Shown: piece after piece, positions 20,867-32,290 of the stretch
How the letters are laid out: each line of letters begins with the position of its first letter
Numbering within the stretch: the first letter of the stretch is position 1
Source of the DNA: Euryodendron excelsum
Taxonomy: Eukaryota > Streptophyta > Magnoliopsida > Ericales > Pentaphylacaceae
Direction: 5' to 3'
Length of the DNA stretch: 64,000 bases
Assembly (NCBI GenBank): GCA_033060915.1
Contig: CM065378.1
Coordinates: 50,990,001 to 51,054,000 of the forward strand
The notes under the pieces: model-generated
Told to the model about the DNA's origin: nothing
Databases searched by the model: none
Seen by the model: only the letters and a program-made list of their open reading frames with translations
Position numbers and translations under genes: made by a program

Positions 20867-22519
20867 ATGTCGTTTGCTTGCTGGAATGTGAGAGGTCTCA
20901 ATGATCTCTCCAAGCAGAGAGAAATCAAAGATTTTGTTCGGTGCCACAACATTTGGTGTTTTGGTTTTGTAGAAACTAGAGTCAAGTTGGAGAATAGGGA
21001 TTCAATCTGTCGTGGGCTGATGAAGAATTGGGATTTCATCCATAATTATAACACTAGTGGGGCTGGTAGAATTTGGGTTGGGTGGAATTCGAATTTTGTG
21101 AAATTGGATGTTCTAAGCATGTCTAACCAAATTATTCATTGTAAGATCTTTCTTATTGAGCAGAAGATCCATTGCTACATTTCTTTCGCTTATGGTTTAC
21201 ACACTGTAACTCTTAGAAGGCAGCTTTGGAGGGATCTTGAGCAACATGCAAATTTGGTCTGTAATGAACCTTGGCTGGTATGGGTGATTTTAATGCTATA
21301 AGGTCTCCTTTTGAGAGAAGAGGGGGAAGCACTGATTGGCCTGGTTTCATGGACGAATTTAATGCGTGTCTTGTGGAGGCTGAGCTAGATGATCTTCGAT
21401 ATGGGGGTTTCCATTTTACTTGGAACAATGGATGTGCTAAGAATTATATCCTAAGAAAAATTGATAGAGCTCTTGTTAACAGCTGCTGGAACTCTAAATT
21501 CAGATTTTCTTCAACTGAATTCTTTCCTTTTGGGGTTTCAGATCATAGCCCTATTTTGGTTCGGTTGGGGCTCCATATGAAGGAAGGTACTAAACCATTT
21601 AAGTTCTTTAATTTTTGGGCTGAGTATGAGGAGTTTTTGCCTACGGGGGATAGGGTGATCTATGATTCTGGTATGATAGGGCTGAGTATCAGGTTTCCCT
21701 TTGGTATGATAATTGGTTGCCAATGGGGCCTATACGTTAAAGAATGGGGGATAGGGTGATCTATGATTCTGGGCTAGGTAAAGAAGCAAAAGTTAGCACT
21801 ATTATTAGAGACAACCAGTGGCATTGGCCTATGGCAAATTCCATAGAGTTGATGGAGCTCAAGAGGTGTATGTCATGTATTCCACTTCCTAATGGTTCTT
21901 GTACTGATCAAGCCATGTGGATTCTAGAAAAAAAAATCACCAATTTTCAGTTAGATCAGCTTGGCAAAGTATTAGAAGTCATAGTCCTCAAGTGGAGTGG
22001 GCTGTAGTTGCTTGGTTTAAGAAGGCTATTCCTAGATATAGCTTCATCCTTTGGCTTGCTATTCGAGAAAGATTAGCCACCCAAGACAAACTTGCTGCCT
22101 ATGTTATGTTAAATGACATGTGTTGTGTGTTTTATAAAGATAAAATTGAAGACCACAACCATCTCTTCTTCCAGTGTTCAATCACCAATAGATTGTGGAT
22201 GCAGGTGCTAGCAAAATGTAAGGCCCAATGCTTGAGTAATGAGTGGCAAGGAATTGTATCTTGGGCTTGTACCTTGAAGGGGAAGGCTTTGAAGAATATT
22301 CTTTGCAAGTTAATGCTCTCCACCACTATTTATTTCCTTTGGAGAGAAAGGAATGAGAGATTGATGGCTAACAAGTGTAGGGACATGAAGGCAGTGCTCA
22401 ATGATATAGTCTTTCAAGTTCGTAGTAGGATGGCAAGCTTGAGAGGCTTTCATGGAACGACACCAAATAGGGACCTCCAGCAAATATGGCGGATTCCCAA
22501 TGATATTTTCAAGAACTAA
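20867..22519 (+). pseudogene. LINE ORF2 with RT deleted (endonuclease joined to zf-RVT)
   Basis: The ATG at 20867 opens an APE-type endonuclease: FACWNVRGLND, GFVETRVKLEN, YGLHTVTLRRQLWRD, GDFNAIRSPFERRGG, and SDHSPILVRLG with the final catalytic SDH. One frameshift lies at about 21285. At about 21644 the sequence jumps from EEFLPT to GDRVIYDSG, skipping the linker and all RT motifs. There is also a ~100 bp rearranged block in which GGGGATAGGGTGATCTATG occurs twice (21646 and 21747). The zf-RVT end follows (QFSVRSAWQSI, CCVFYKDKIEDHNHLFFQC, WRERNERLMANKC) to the stop at 22517-22519. Confidence 0.88.
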
Positions 22520-22759
22520 GAGCAACCATTCTTTGCTATTTGTTTAGTTCTTATAGTTGTTGAGCTAAGTTAGCTTCTTTGTGTACTTTTCTTAGCTAGT
22601 GCTAGTTGGATTCTTTAGTTTGTTTGGATGGTTATCTTTCTTGATTATCATTATCCTTTGGCCTGGGGTATGCCCCTTGTATTTGTACTTGATCTTTCGA
22701 TCTTTTTTGTCTATAGATATTCTTTCTTGCTTAGCAAAAAAAAAAAAAAAAAGAAATTG

Positions 22760-24679
22760 GGGGTTCTGCCGCATAATAATTGATTCACAAAATTGACTTA
22801 ACATTTATGGGATTTATGTGTATGTGAGTTGTGCTTAGGTGTTGGTTAGCTTAAACGAATTAATTAAATAATTTTGGCTAGTTGACATAATTTAAAATAG
22901 ACGTAAAATGGATAATTAAAAAATGTTGTTATGCCTAGGATGTGTTTAGAATTGATGTTAAAGGTATATGAGAATTTATATAAATTATTTGGATAAAATA
23001 AGCAAGTTAGCATATTGGGTGTTTTGATTTAAACAGAATTTGAACGTGTTTGAAATATTGTTTTGTGCCTGGAATGTATCAAGAGCCAATATTATAATAA
23101 GGGGATATCATTTGGATAAAATAATGAGGAGTTTGCTTGATTTGATATAGCTCATGTTGGTTACGTGTTGTGGGATGCTTGTTTTTCGCTTTGGAATGAT
23201 TATATGTTTGCTTTTAGACCTTGGGTGATTATAAGATACTATGTTATGGATTTGGTGACTTGGACATTATTAATTTTTGTCTTCGTGTGGTATTTATCTT
23301 GGTTTAGACTTGGGTTAAAGTTTATCGATAATTGGGCATGGTTGGTCATCAGCTTGGAGCCTTGACCTTAGAATTTGCATTAGAATAAAGGCATTCATGC
23401 CTCATTTGGCAGGATACAAGTGTCTTTTGGGTGTGGCCCATAAAATACAGAATTACTTGGGATACACGTGTTCTTTATGTGATGGCCCATAAAGTGCAGA
23501 TGAGGTTGTTGGTGGAGGGTATCCCCTCCTCAGTGCGACTAATTATGCATGCACAACCTTGCATTAGGATTGGACTTAGGTGAGTCCTGGCATTTTATTT
23601 ATTTATTTATTTACTATTTTAGTTTTGGTCTTATAGAGTTAACCTTATCTTGTTGATGTTGAGTAATATATGAAGAACCTTGATGATAGTATTTTGGCGA
23701 AGAATCTTGACTTATGATGCTTAATTTGTGGATATTTAATGTGTTGTGGATGTTATCATTGTATATGTTTATTTGTATATGTAAATACTATATAATGCTC
23801 TAGTAGATTGAAATCAGTAGTGCTGTATTGATCATTTGTACGTTAACTGTGTTAGATGGGTGTACTTCGTTTTTTTTTTTATTATTCCATTGTGCTATTT
23901 CTGTAGATGTAAAAATTACCATATCTGTGACTTGAACCTTGTTTAGCATTGATTGGTTATTTGATTCATTTGTGTGCTTGGTTCATAGCATTGGGATTGT
24001 GTCAAAAGTTAGATTTGGGATTATATTCCTTTTCTCCTTTGCATCCTTATCTGTATACTTGCACATACTACCTCATGAGTATTAACTTCGTAGCATAACC
24101 TCCTACTTGAGGCGTGGAAATGCTCACCCTACAATAGTTGCAAGTGGGGCTTCAGCCAAGTAGATTAAGGATTTGGATTAGGACATTGGATTCCTACGTC
24201 ATATTTGACCTTATATTGTCGTATCTCTGGGTTTCAATTATTTTCTTTTAAGTTGTATTATACTTTTATATTTTCATCTTATTTTTATTTTAAATTTCGT
24301 TTGGATGATTGTATTATTATTATTATTTTATCACATTTGGAGATTTATTTTATGTTGGTTGAATGCTATAACTAGGTTCTTGTTGTGGTTTGGTTTGGAG
24401 GATGGGTTGTAAATGTAGAAATATTGGGTTAGAGTTTAGATGTTTTGAGACTTGCTATTTTCTTTTTAACAGGTTATTATTAAACTGTAGTTGTTCAAAA
24501 TATGAATGGACCCACGCAGTTTTGTTCTAAAAATTTTCTAAATAAAAACTATCTTTAAAATAAATTTTAAGATCTATTTGACTAAAATTTGACATAGATT
24601 CAAATTTTTTGACTTTGGCTTTTTAACGCTATACATTTGATTCCTTGGAACTCGGCTTTTATAAAATTTGGGTGTGACA
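22760..24679 (+). mobile_element. Right part of the solo LTR
   Basis: This is AT-rich sequence without a gene. It holds the short direct repeats at 23412-23510, a (TTTA)n run near 23597, and the terminal GGGTGTGACA. No TATA element or poly(A) signal can be singled out with confidence. Confidence 0.7.
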
Positions 24680-24683
24680 GGTG

Positions 24684-24965
24684 GGTTCTCCATTGTGCGA
24701 GGTCTCCTCTATTCCCCTTCTACTAGTAGGTTGGGCACCTCTCACCTTATCTCCGAACGGAATCGCCAATTTCCCCATGCCCAACGATAATTGGAATTCT
24801 CTGGGTACTCTTAGGGCTGCTTGCCATCTAAACTATCATGGCTTTGTGAGTGTGAAGCTTTTAGGACTACCCCTACTCTTGTGCTCCAAGTGTTCATCTA
24901 TTTTCATGACTTCCCACAAATGAGACCAATTGTAGTCGGTATTTTTTGTAAGCCTCAATCTGCAC
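24684..24965 (-). pseudogene. Leader and gag start of the Tat-like element
   Basis: Read on the minus strand, TTTGTGGGAAGTCATGAAAA at about 24908-24927 resembles the Tat-lineage junction. There the primer-binding site is followed by T(C/T)TGTGGGAA and the Gag ATG. The primer site itself (TTGGTCTCA in place of TTGGCGCC(G)) is degenerate. The following codons read MKIDEHLEHKSRGSP and then break. The segment was separated from the rest of gag by the LTR inserted at 15147-24679. Confidence 0.55.
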
Positions 24966-25135
24966 CATGAACCTTGAAGATGAACTCTTGTGGACCTACA
25001 AGAATGATGAGCAGTTAGAATGCGTCGGCCTCCTTTGAGCCGAAGGCACTCCAAAAATTAAGTTAGACAAACTTAATCTCAATGAAACGAAAGAGAGAAA
25101 TATATTCTAATTCTCAATACTGCGTACCTTGTTCC
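24966..25135 (-). mobile_element. 5' LTR of the Tat-like element, inner end
   Basis: This segment is similar, in inverted orientation, to 32790-32960: AACCT(T/C)GAAGATGAACTC, ACCTACAAGAA, CCTCCTT, GGCACTC, and GCGTACCTTG. That repetition and its position before the gag leader mark it as LTR. It is cut at 25135 by the LINE 25136-32349 and continues at 32365. Confidence 0.65.
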
Positions 25136-27037
25136 TTTTTTTTTTTTTGCTAAGCAAGAAAGAATATCTATAGACAAAAAAGATCGAAAGATCAAGTACA
25201 AATACAAGAGGCATACCCCAGGCCAAAGGATAATGATAATCAAGAAAGATAACCATCCAAACAAACTAAAGAACCCAACTAGCACTAACTAAGAAAAGTA
25301 CATAAAGAAGCTAACTTAGCTCAACAACTATAAGAACTAAACAAATAGCTAAGAATGGTTGCTCTTAGTTCTTGAAAATATCATTGGGAATCCACCATAT
25401 TTGCTGGAGGTCCCTATTTGGTGCCGTTCCATGAAAGCCTCTCAAGCTAGCCATCCTACTACGAACTTGAAAGACTATATCATTGAGCACTGCCTTCATG
25501 TCCCTACACTTGTTAGCCATCAATCTCTCATTCCTTTCTCTCCAAAGGAAATAAACAGTGGTGGAGAGCATTAACTTGCAAAGAATATTCTTCAAAGCCT
25601 TTCCCTTCAAGGTACAAGCCCAAGATACAATCCCTTGCTACTCATTACTCAAGCATTGGGCCTTACATTTTGCTAGCAGCTGCATCCACAATTTGTTGGT
25701 GATTGAACACTGGAAGAAGAGATGGTTGTGGTCTTTAATTTTATCTTTACAAACACACAACACATGTCATTTAACATACCATAGGCAGCAAGTTTGTCTT
25801 GGGTGGCTAATCTTTCTCGAATAGCAAGCCAAAGGATGAAGCTATATCTAGGAATAGTCTTCTTAAACCAAGCAACTTTAGCCCACTCCACTTGAGGACT
25901 ATGACTTCTAATACTTTGCCAAGCTGATCTAACTGAAAATTGGTGATTTTTTTCTGGAATCCACATGGCTTGATCAGTACAAGAACTATTAGGAAGTGGA
26001 ATACATGACATACACCTCTTGAGCTCCATCAACTCTATGGAATTTGCCATAGGCCAATGCCACTGGTTGTCTCTAATAATAGTGCTAACTTTTGCTTCTT
26101 TACCTAGCCCAGAATCATAGATCACCCTATCCCCCATTCTTTGATGTATAGGCCCCATTGGCAGCCAATTATCATACCAAAGGGAAACCTGTGAGCCTTC
26201 CCCAATTTTGTACTTGATCAAAAGCCTAACGAGATCTCTTAGTTGCAAAATTTTCCTCCAAGTCCAAGAGCAATCCCAAGGAACCTTAGCCACCCAGAAT
26301 TGACTTCTACCTAGAAGGTTAGCTCTGACCCACTTCACCCAACAAGAGGTTGTAGATGATTGGCACAACAACCAGATGTATCTAGTGATATTTGCTTGGT
26401 TCCAATCCACCAACTTCTTTATGCCTAGACCACCTTCATCATTTGGTTTAGTAACCTCTTCCCAATTAACCTTAGCTCCAGTACTCTTTAAATCAGGCCC
26501 TTTCCAAAGAAAAGCTCTAAAGCATTGATCAATTTTCTTCAAAACTTTCTTAGGCATAATGAAATGGGCACACCAGTAGCTTTGCATGCTAAATAAGACA
26601 GATTTGATGAGCTGCAACCGGCCAGCATAAGAGAGGAACTTACCAGTCCAAGACTTGGCCTTACTCACAATTCTATCAACCAAGTTATTGCAATCTTTAG
26701 GTTTCAGCTTAGAAGAAATCAAGGGAACCCCTAGGTATCGAATTGGAAGCACACCTGGCTGAGACTTGAAGAGATTTAACAATTGCTCTCTCCCTTGATC
26801 ATCCAAACTAGTGAGAAATATATTACTCTTGGCACAATTTGGAACAAGACCTGTGAATTCAGAAAATATATCCAAAGCCTCCTTTAAAATCCTAGCAGAT
26901 GCAATCTCACCCTTGCAATAAAGCATCAAGTCATCAGCAAAACAAAGGTGAGTTAAGCTAGTTTTCTTGCATCTCCAATGAAACTGAAAATTGGGGCTCC
27001 TCTTTACTTGCTGCTGAATAATTTGAGATAGGACATT

Positions 27038-27889
27038 TGATACGAACCCCGCCAACAATGTGACGAAACCCGACACCAAATCTGGAAAACAAGACCAAAG
27101 AACCTACAAACTTGAAGGAAACCGCGACCCGTTGCTTAGCAAAGCAAGAACCTTGGTATGGTGAAGACGCCACAAACGGGAATGGATGATCCGTTTGATA
27201 AGTCTGGTTTGAACGCCACAAGGAATCCCTTGATAAGTTCGAATTAGTTCTTCAAGAAACTCAAGAAGAATATAGAAAACTCACAAAATATTCATTGATT
27301 TCGAATTTGACAACCAAGAGCCTTTTTATAGGCTTACATGATAAGATCTCTAGAATATTCTTCTAATCTTTGGAGATTTCCCTAATTACTTACTTCCTAG
27401 ACAATACAATCTTCCAAATCTGGTATTTTCCTAAATCTGCTCACATTCCAAATCTGATCCAAATCAATATAAATCTAATCCTTTCCAAATCTAATCCTTT
27501 CCAAAACCAAACCAAATCAAATCAAGGAAATTCAAAAAAATTCAAATTCAAATTTCAAATTCGAATCTCCATCTGATTTGTTGCTAGTCAATTAAGCCAC
27601 ATCAGATTGTGAGCCCACTTGGACGTATATGACTTAATGAAATACGACCACATCTGATTGGGACCTCCCTTACACGTGTATGGTGGATTGGTTCTCTCCC
27701 GAATCAAATTTGAGTAGTAAAACCAAACTTTGTTCACTCTTGGTGGTGAGCATATTTTCTCCTTGTTGTAGAACTCTTTGGACTAGGTTATTCATCTCTT
27801 CTTTGAATCTCTTAGCTCGGGTCCTCGTCACCGGACCAATTGGAACTTGAACCGGACCATGAGTCTTGATAGCCTTGATGTCCTCATCA
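27038..27889 (-). mobile_element. Solo LTR of a second CRM-like gypsy family
   Basis: The 852 bp sequence starts TG and ends CA and is flanked by ACATT (27033-27037 and 27890-27894). It interrupts RT motif B-C of the LINE. Its minus-strand start encodes DEDIKAIKTHGPVQ, VPIGPVTRTRAKRFKEEMN and so on, to a stop near 27670. The middle is rich in AAATC(T/C) and CCAAAT repeats (27410-27570). It has no internal region. Confidence 0.9.
27670..27889 (-). pseudogene. Pol C-terminal tail inside the solo LTR
   Basis: This is an open minus-strand frame of about 73 codons from the first base of the LTR to the stop at 27670. The block VPIGPVTRTRAKRFKE is shared with the tails at 948-1155 and 52635-52863. 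It is followed by a divergent hydrophilic end. It is a remnant of a gag-pol frame that once ran into the 3' LTR. Confidence 0.75.
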
Positions 27890-29879
27890 ACATTCATACA
27901 AATTACAAATAAGTAAGGGGATAAAGGATCACCTTGCCTCAGGCCTTTAGCTCCAGGAAAGAAACCCTCCAAAGCACCATTAAGGCTGATTGAGTACATA
28001 GGAGCAGAGATGCAGACTTTTATCCAATTCCTTGGCTTCTCTGGAAATCCCATAAGCTCCAAAACATCCAACACGAATTCCCATCTGACTGAGTCATAGG
28101 CCTTCATAAGATCTACCTTCACAGCACATTTAGCCAACTTGGTGTTCTTATGATAGCCTCTCATAAGTTCTTGAGCAAGTAGGATGTTATCACTAATCTT
28201 CCTTCCTTGAATAAAAGCTGATTGGGCTTCATCAATAACTAGAGGCAGCAAACTCTTAATTCTATTCGCAATAATCTTAGTAATGCATTTGTATAGGGTA
28301 TTGCAACAAGAGATAGGTCGATAGTCCTTTAAGGTTGTGGGATTTGGAACTTTGGGGATTAAGGCTACAATGGTGGCATTGACTTCCTTTAACAAACAAC
28401 CAGAATCAAAGAATGATTTAATGGCAACAACCACCTCCTTTCCAACTATAGGCCAAGCTTTCTTAAAGAAAAAGCCATTGAAACCATCAGGACCAGGGGC
28501 CTTGTTTGGATTTAAGTTAAAGAGTACTTGCTTAATCTCATCTTCCGTAACATTCCTGTCCATATTTGCAGCAGCTTCTTCAGAAACCACTTTACAAACA
28601 TATTGCTGAAGTTCTTGTTTCCTTGGCTACTTCACATCATTTTCCTTCCCCAACAAGTTCTGGAAGTACTTTACAAATTCGTCTTTGACCACTTTAATAT
28701 CTTCCACTATAGTACCGTCTTCCTTTTTATGGAGGAGATTTTATTCCTATTAGCCCTATTCCTTACTGACTTGAAGAAAAAATTGGTGTTTTGATCCCCT
28801 TCATTCAGCCACAGAATTTTGCTTTTTTGCTTGGCAAAGCTCTCCTCTTGGTTATTCAAAGCATTAAGTTTGGAAAGGCTCTCTTTCTCCTTGGCCAAGA
28901 GCCCTGGATCCCCACCATTTGCCTCTAACTTTCTTTAAAGATTAAGCAACTCCTCTCTAGCTTCATTAACTCGCAGCGAAATATCATAACATTTCTTCTT
29001 ATTTAGCTCCTTCAAACTAGATTTCACCATTTTCAGCTTCTTGCAAACTCGGGACATTGGGTAGCCATCAACAACAGTATTCCAAGCTTGCTGCACCGTA
29101 GGCAAACACTCCTCATATTCAGCCCAAAAATTAAAGAACTTAAATGGTTTAGTACCTTCCTTCATATGGAGCCCCAACCGAACCAAAATAGGGCTATGAT
29201 CTGAAACCCCAAAAGGAAAGAATTCAGCTGAAGAAAATCTGAATTTAGAGTTCCAGCAGTTGTTAACAAGAGCTCTATCAATTTTTCTTAGGATATAATT
29301 CTTAGCACATCCATTGTTCCAAGTAAAATGGAAACCCCCATATCGAAGATCATCTAGCTCAGCCTCCACAAGACACTCATTAAATTCGTCCATGAAACCA
29401 GGCCAATAAGTGCTTCCCCCTCTTCTCTCAAAAGGAGGCCTTATAGCATTAAAATCACCCATGACCAGCCAAGGTTCATTACAGACCAGATTTGCATGTT
29501 GCTCAAGATCCCTCCAAAGCTGCCTTCTAAGAGTTACAGTGTGTAAACCATAAGCGAAAGAAATGTAGCAATGGATCTTCTGCTCAATAAGAAAGATCTT
29601 ACAATGAATAATTTGGTTAGACATGCTTAGAACATTCAATTTCACAAAATTCGAATTCCACCCAACCCAAATTCTACCAGCCCCACTAGTGTTATAATTA
29701 TGGATGAAATCCCAATTCTTTATCAGCCCACGACAGATTGAATCCCTATTCTCCAACTTGACTCTAGTTTCTACAAAATCAAAACACCAAATGTTGTGGC
29801 ACCGAACAAAATCTTTGATTTCTCTCTGCTTGGAGAGATCATTGAGACCTCTCACATTCCAGCAAGCAAACGACATTAA

Positions 29880-32060
29880 TTACTTAGAACAAGAGGTGCT
29901 CCCCTTAGAGCTACTAGCTGAGCTCTGCCTTCTTCTCTTCTCATTCTTCTTCTTATTCTTTTGTATCTTCCTATCAACTTCATCCATTACTGCTCCCTTG
30001 TCTTTGAGAGGATTTGCAATAGGAGTTGCCATCAAATTTGACTGACTATCCCCACTAGTTTCCATGTCTTCAAAATCTTCCATCTTGTCCAATTGTTGAA
30101 ATCTATTGAGAGTTATGACCTCAACAACAGGTTTCTTCATCAGATTGGCTGGTTGCATGGCGACTAATTGATCACCACTGCAAGCACCACTTGGAATGAC
30201 ATTTGTTGCCCTCGAATTAGTAGAAAGCATCTCCTCTAATTGCCCAACACCACTTGGGCCAGCTAAACTTGGAGCACTTGTAGTATCCTCATCAATAGTA
30301 GTCTCCTTCCCTTTGCGCTTAACTTCTGTCCAGCCCTCTTCATTTGCAATCTCTACTATTGTATTTTTTTTAACTTGCCATTCTTGTTTCATCACCTTTC
30401 TGCACTTGCTCACTACATGCCTAAATTCTTTGCAAACTTTACAAATCTTTGCAACCCAATTGTACTCAACAGCTATTTCAACAATACCTCTACCTTCCAC
30501 CTCCAGATCAAAGGAATCTGGGAGTTTAGATTCAGCATTAACTTCCACACAAATTCTAGCAAAGTTTATTCTTTTTAACTCTTCAGTCAAGTTATCCAGA
30601 TATAGGGGTTTCCCCACTGCACTAGCCACATAACTTAGGCCTTTTGCTGTCCACAATTCCAAAGGAACATTATAGAAATTAACCCAAATGGGGACTAATT
30701 TACAGCTATCCTTACTAAGATTCATGTTGAGTTTCCATTTCCTTAGGCATATAGGACGCCCAGCAAAGTGCCATGGTCCATTCTCAATGACCCAATCACA
30801 ACCGGTAGCTGATGAAAATTTGAAATAATAGAACCCATTATCAGTGGTTAACAATTTGTCAAATCCATGTTTATCCCATAATTTCTTGGCAATGTTGTTG
30901 ACTAAATTAAAAGGTAGTTTATTTTGCAAAAAGTACCCAACTAGAGTATTTTCCCACAACTCAGCACCTTGGGCAGCCACATCCGAAGGAGGTTTAACTA
31001 TAACTCTATCATTTACCATTTCAGGTTTAAAATATTCAAGATTCATAAAAGAGCCTTTCTTTGACTTTAAAATGGGAACCCACTTACTTGGACCATTGGG
31101 ACCACTTTGCTTCTCACCAGGTTCGTTAGCCGTGCCCCTCCCATGCTGCCTCCATGCTTGGTTGACTGCAAATTCTGCTGTGGCAGAGTTATCTCCAGCT
31201 TTTCCTTCACCCAAGTAAGTATGTTGTCTCTTCATCCCCTTTGCATGTGCACTCTGTTCATCCATGCAAGCACGCTGCACCCTATTTTCCAAACCCAAAG
31301 TAGTGGAGACAAAACCCATCCCCATCACCATTGTATTTGCACTCTCTCTACCAAGTGCGTGAACAATAACCTTCTTCTTCACAAGCTGAGGTTTGGACAC
31401 CAAATTTGCAGCTACAACAAGGGGAGCAGTCACCACATTAGATTCCTCCTTTGCCCTAACCTTCTCTACTTGAACCGTACCTATCTTCTCCATAAGCTGA
31501 GGTTTGGACACTGAATTTGTAGCTACTTCATGGGGAGAACTCACCACATAAGTTTCCTCTTTCTCCTCAACCTTATCTGCCCAGCTTTTGGACGAAGAGT
31601 TACTACCAGGAGATTTTTCACCATTTGTGCACAAGAGTGGACCTCCAAAGCTAGCAATGGGAGTATTGAAACAAGCCTTGACCTCATGCATTTCTGAAGC
31701 CATACTTGAACCAAGCTTTTTACTTGGGGTATTGCATATCTCAGATACCATAGCCTTTAGTCTTTCATTCTCAGATTTGTACTCATTTCTTTCAATCTTC
31801 AAAAGCTCCAAATCAGAGTTCAACTCAGAGATTTGACGAGCAGCAGCACCTTGAACAACGGCTTAACCTCGCCCAACCTCCATTATAGAATTATCAACAA
31901 GAATCCCTTGTGCCCCAACTCTTAGCTTTAGGAATCTCTCAAGAGAGCCATTAAGAGGGTCATAAATGCCTGCACCATTGCCTAACAGAGGTGAAACATC
32001 CTCACCAACAGCAGCAATATCCCCCATGTCTCTAAGATGGTCACCATCCTCACCCTCCAT
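29880..32060 (-). pseudogene. LINE ORF1 (coiled coil, DUF4283, CCHC knuckle)
   Basis: From ATG 32060 the frame reads MEGEDGDHLRDMGDIAAVG, with a TAA at 31863-31865. It then stays open for more than 640 codons to the TAA at 29880. Order: a charged helical segment likely to be a coiled coil (SDLELLKIERNEYKSENERL); a Ser/Ala-rich linker with two repeats of SKPQL(M/V)(E/K)K; DUF4283 (ELWENTLVGYFLQNKLPFN to WTAKGLSYVAS); the knuckle CKVCKEFRHVVSKC; and a Lys/Arg-rich C-terminus ending GSTSCSK. It would coat the LINE RNA. Apart from the single early stop, it is the best ORF1 in the window. Confidence 0.92.
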
Positions 32061-32148
32061 CTTCTCCAAAGAAATCAGAATAAATTCTAGAAAGAGAAAA
32101 CGAAAATGAATCCTACCCCAACTGCACCACACTCATAAATGCCACCTT

Positions 32149-32290
32149 CAACCTCCATTAATGCTAAAACTTGAAAGAAACTAGAGGAAGAAGAAACAAT
32201 ACAAAACTCCAACTTTCCCTTCAACCTCCATTAATGCTAAAACATGAAAGAAACTAGAGGAAGAGGAAACAATAGTTGCTAAAACTCTAG
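32149..32290 (-). promoter_or_regulatory. Tandemly duplicated 73 bp unit in the LINE 5' UTR
   Basis: CAACCTCCATTAATGC, then TGAAAGAAACTAGAGGAAG and (A/G)GAAACAATA, occurs at 32149 and again at 32222, giving a 73 bp period. The first unit overlaps the part of the 5' UTR shared with the copy at 41029. The duplication lies upstream of ORF1, where an internal LINE promoter would be. Confidence 0.8.

Larger units (their letters stand above)
20128..22752 (+). mobile_element. 5'-truncated LINE lacking the RT domain
   Basis: This plus-strand insertion starts inside ORF1 (TGGACAGCAAAAGGCC) and ends with poly(A) at 22737-22752. GAAATTG at 20121-20127 and 22753-22759 is a candidate 7 bp target duplication. 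The LINE itself has GGAATTG at this point, so part of the match may be chance. The element sits in the 15147-24679 LTR. A deletion of about 2 kb removes the whole reverse transcriptase. Confidence 0.85.
15147..24679 (+). mobile_element. Solo LTR (~2.4 kb) split by two LINEs
   Basis: The left end is TGTAGTGACCCGG at 15147 and the right end is GGGTGTGACA at 24679. The 5 bp repeat GGTGG flanks it at 15142-15146 and 24680-24684. Once the two LINEs are removed, the LTR consists of 15147-15272, 19738-20127 and 22760-24679, about 2,436 bp. No gag or pol is inside, so it is a solo LTR, inserted in the gag start of the Tat-like element. The family is unknown; the ends are of Ty3/gypsy type. Two ~50 bp direct repeats lie at about 23412-23510 (GATACA(A/C)GTG..., GGCCCATAAA). 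Confidence 0.85.
25365..29876 (-). pseudogene. LINE ORF2 (endonuclease, RT, zf-RVT)
   Basis: The ATG at 29876 follows the ORF1 stop by one codon in the same frame. The endonuclease (29876-28938) has WNVRGLND, FVETRVK, YGLHTVT, GDFNAIRPPFE and SDHSPIL, so its active site is complete. A TAA at 28935-28937 (CAA in other copies) and a frameshift near 28735 interrupt the linker. RT has NKAPGPDGFNGFFFKKAWP, AQSAFIQGRKISDNILL, VDLMKAYDSVRWEF, LRQGDPLSPYLFVI and, beyond the inserted LTR, LCFADDLMLYC. The C-terminus holds the zf-RVT motif, with a one-base loss near 25752. ORF2 normally nicks the target and reverse-transcribes the RNA in place; this copy cannot. Confidence 0.93.

Noticed and set aside
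22757..24679. A host intergenic region or intron between LINEs
   Set aside because: The TG...CA ends and the GGTGG duplication show it to be the larger part of a solo LTR.
29704..30633. Long plus-strand frames opposite the LINE ORFs (also 20148-20585, 36055-36492, 62492-62929)
   Set aside because: They recur wherever the same LINE region occurs, on the strand opposite ORF1 or ORF2, and show no domain. They are antisense shadows.
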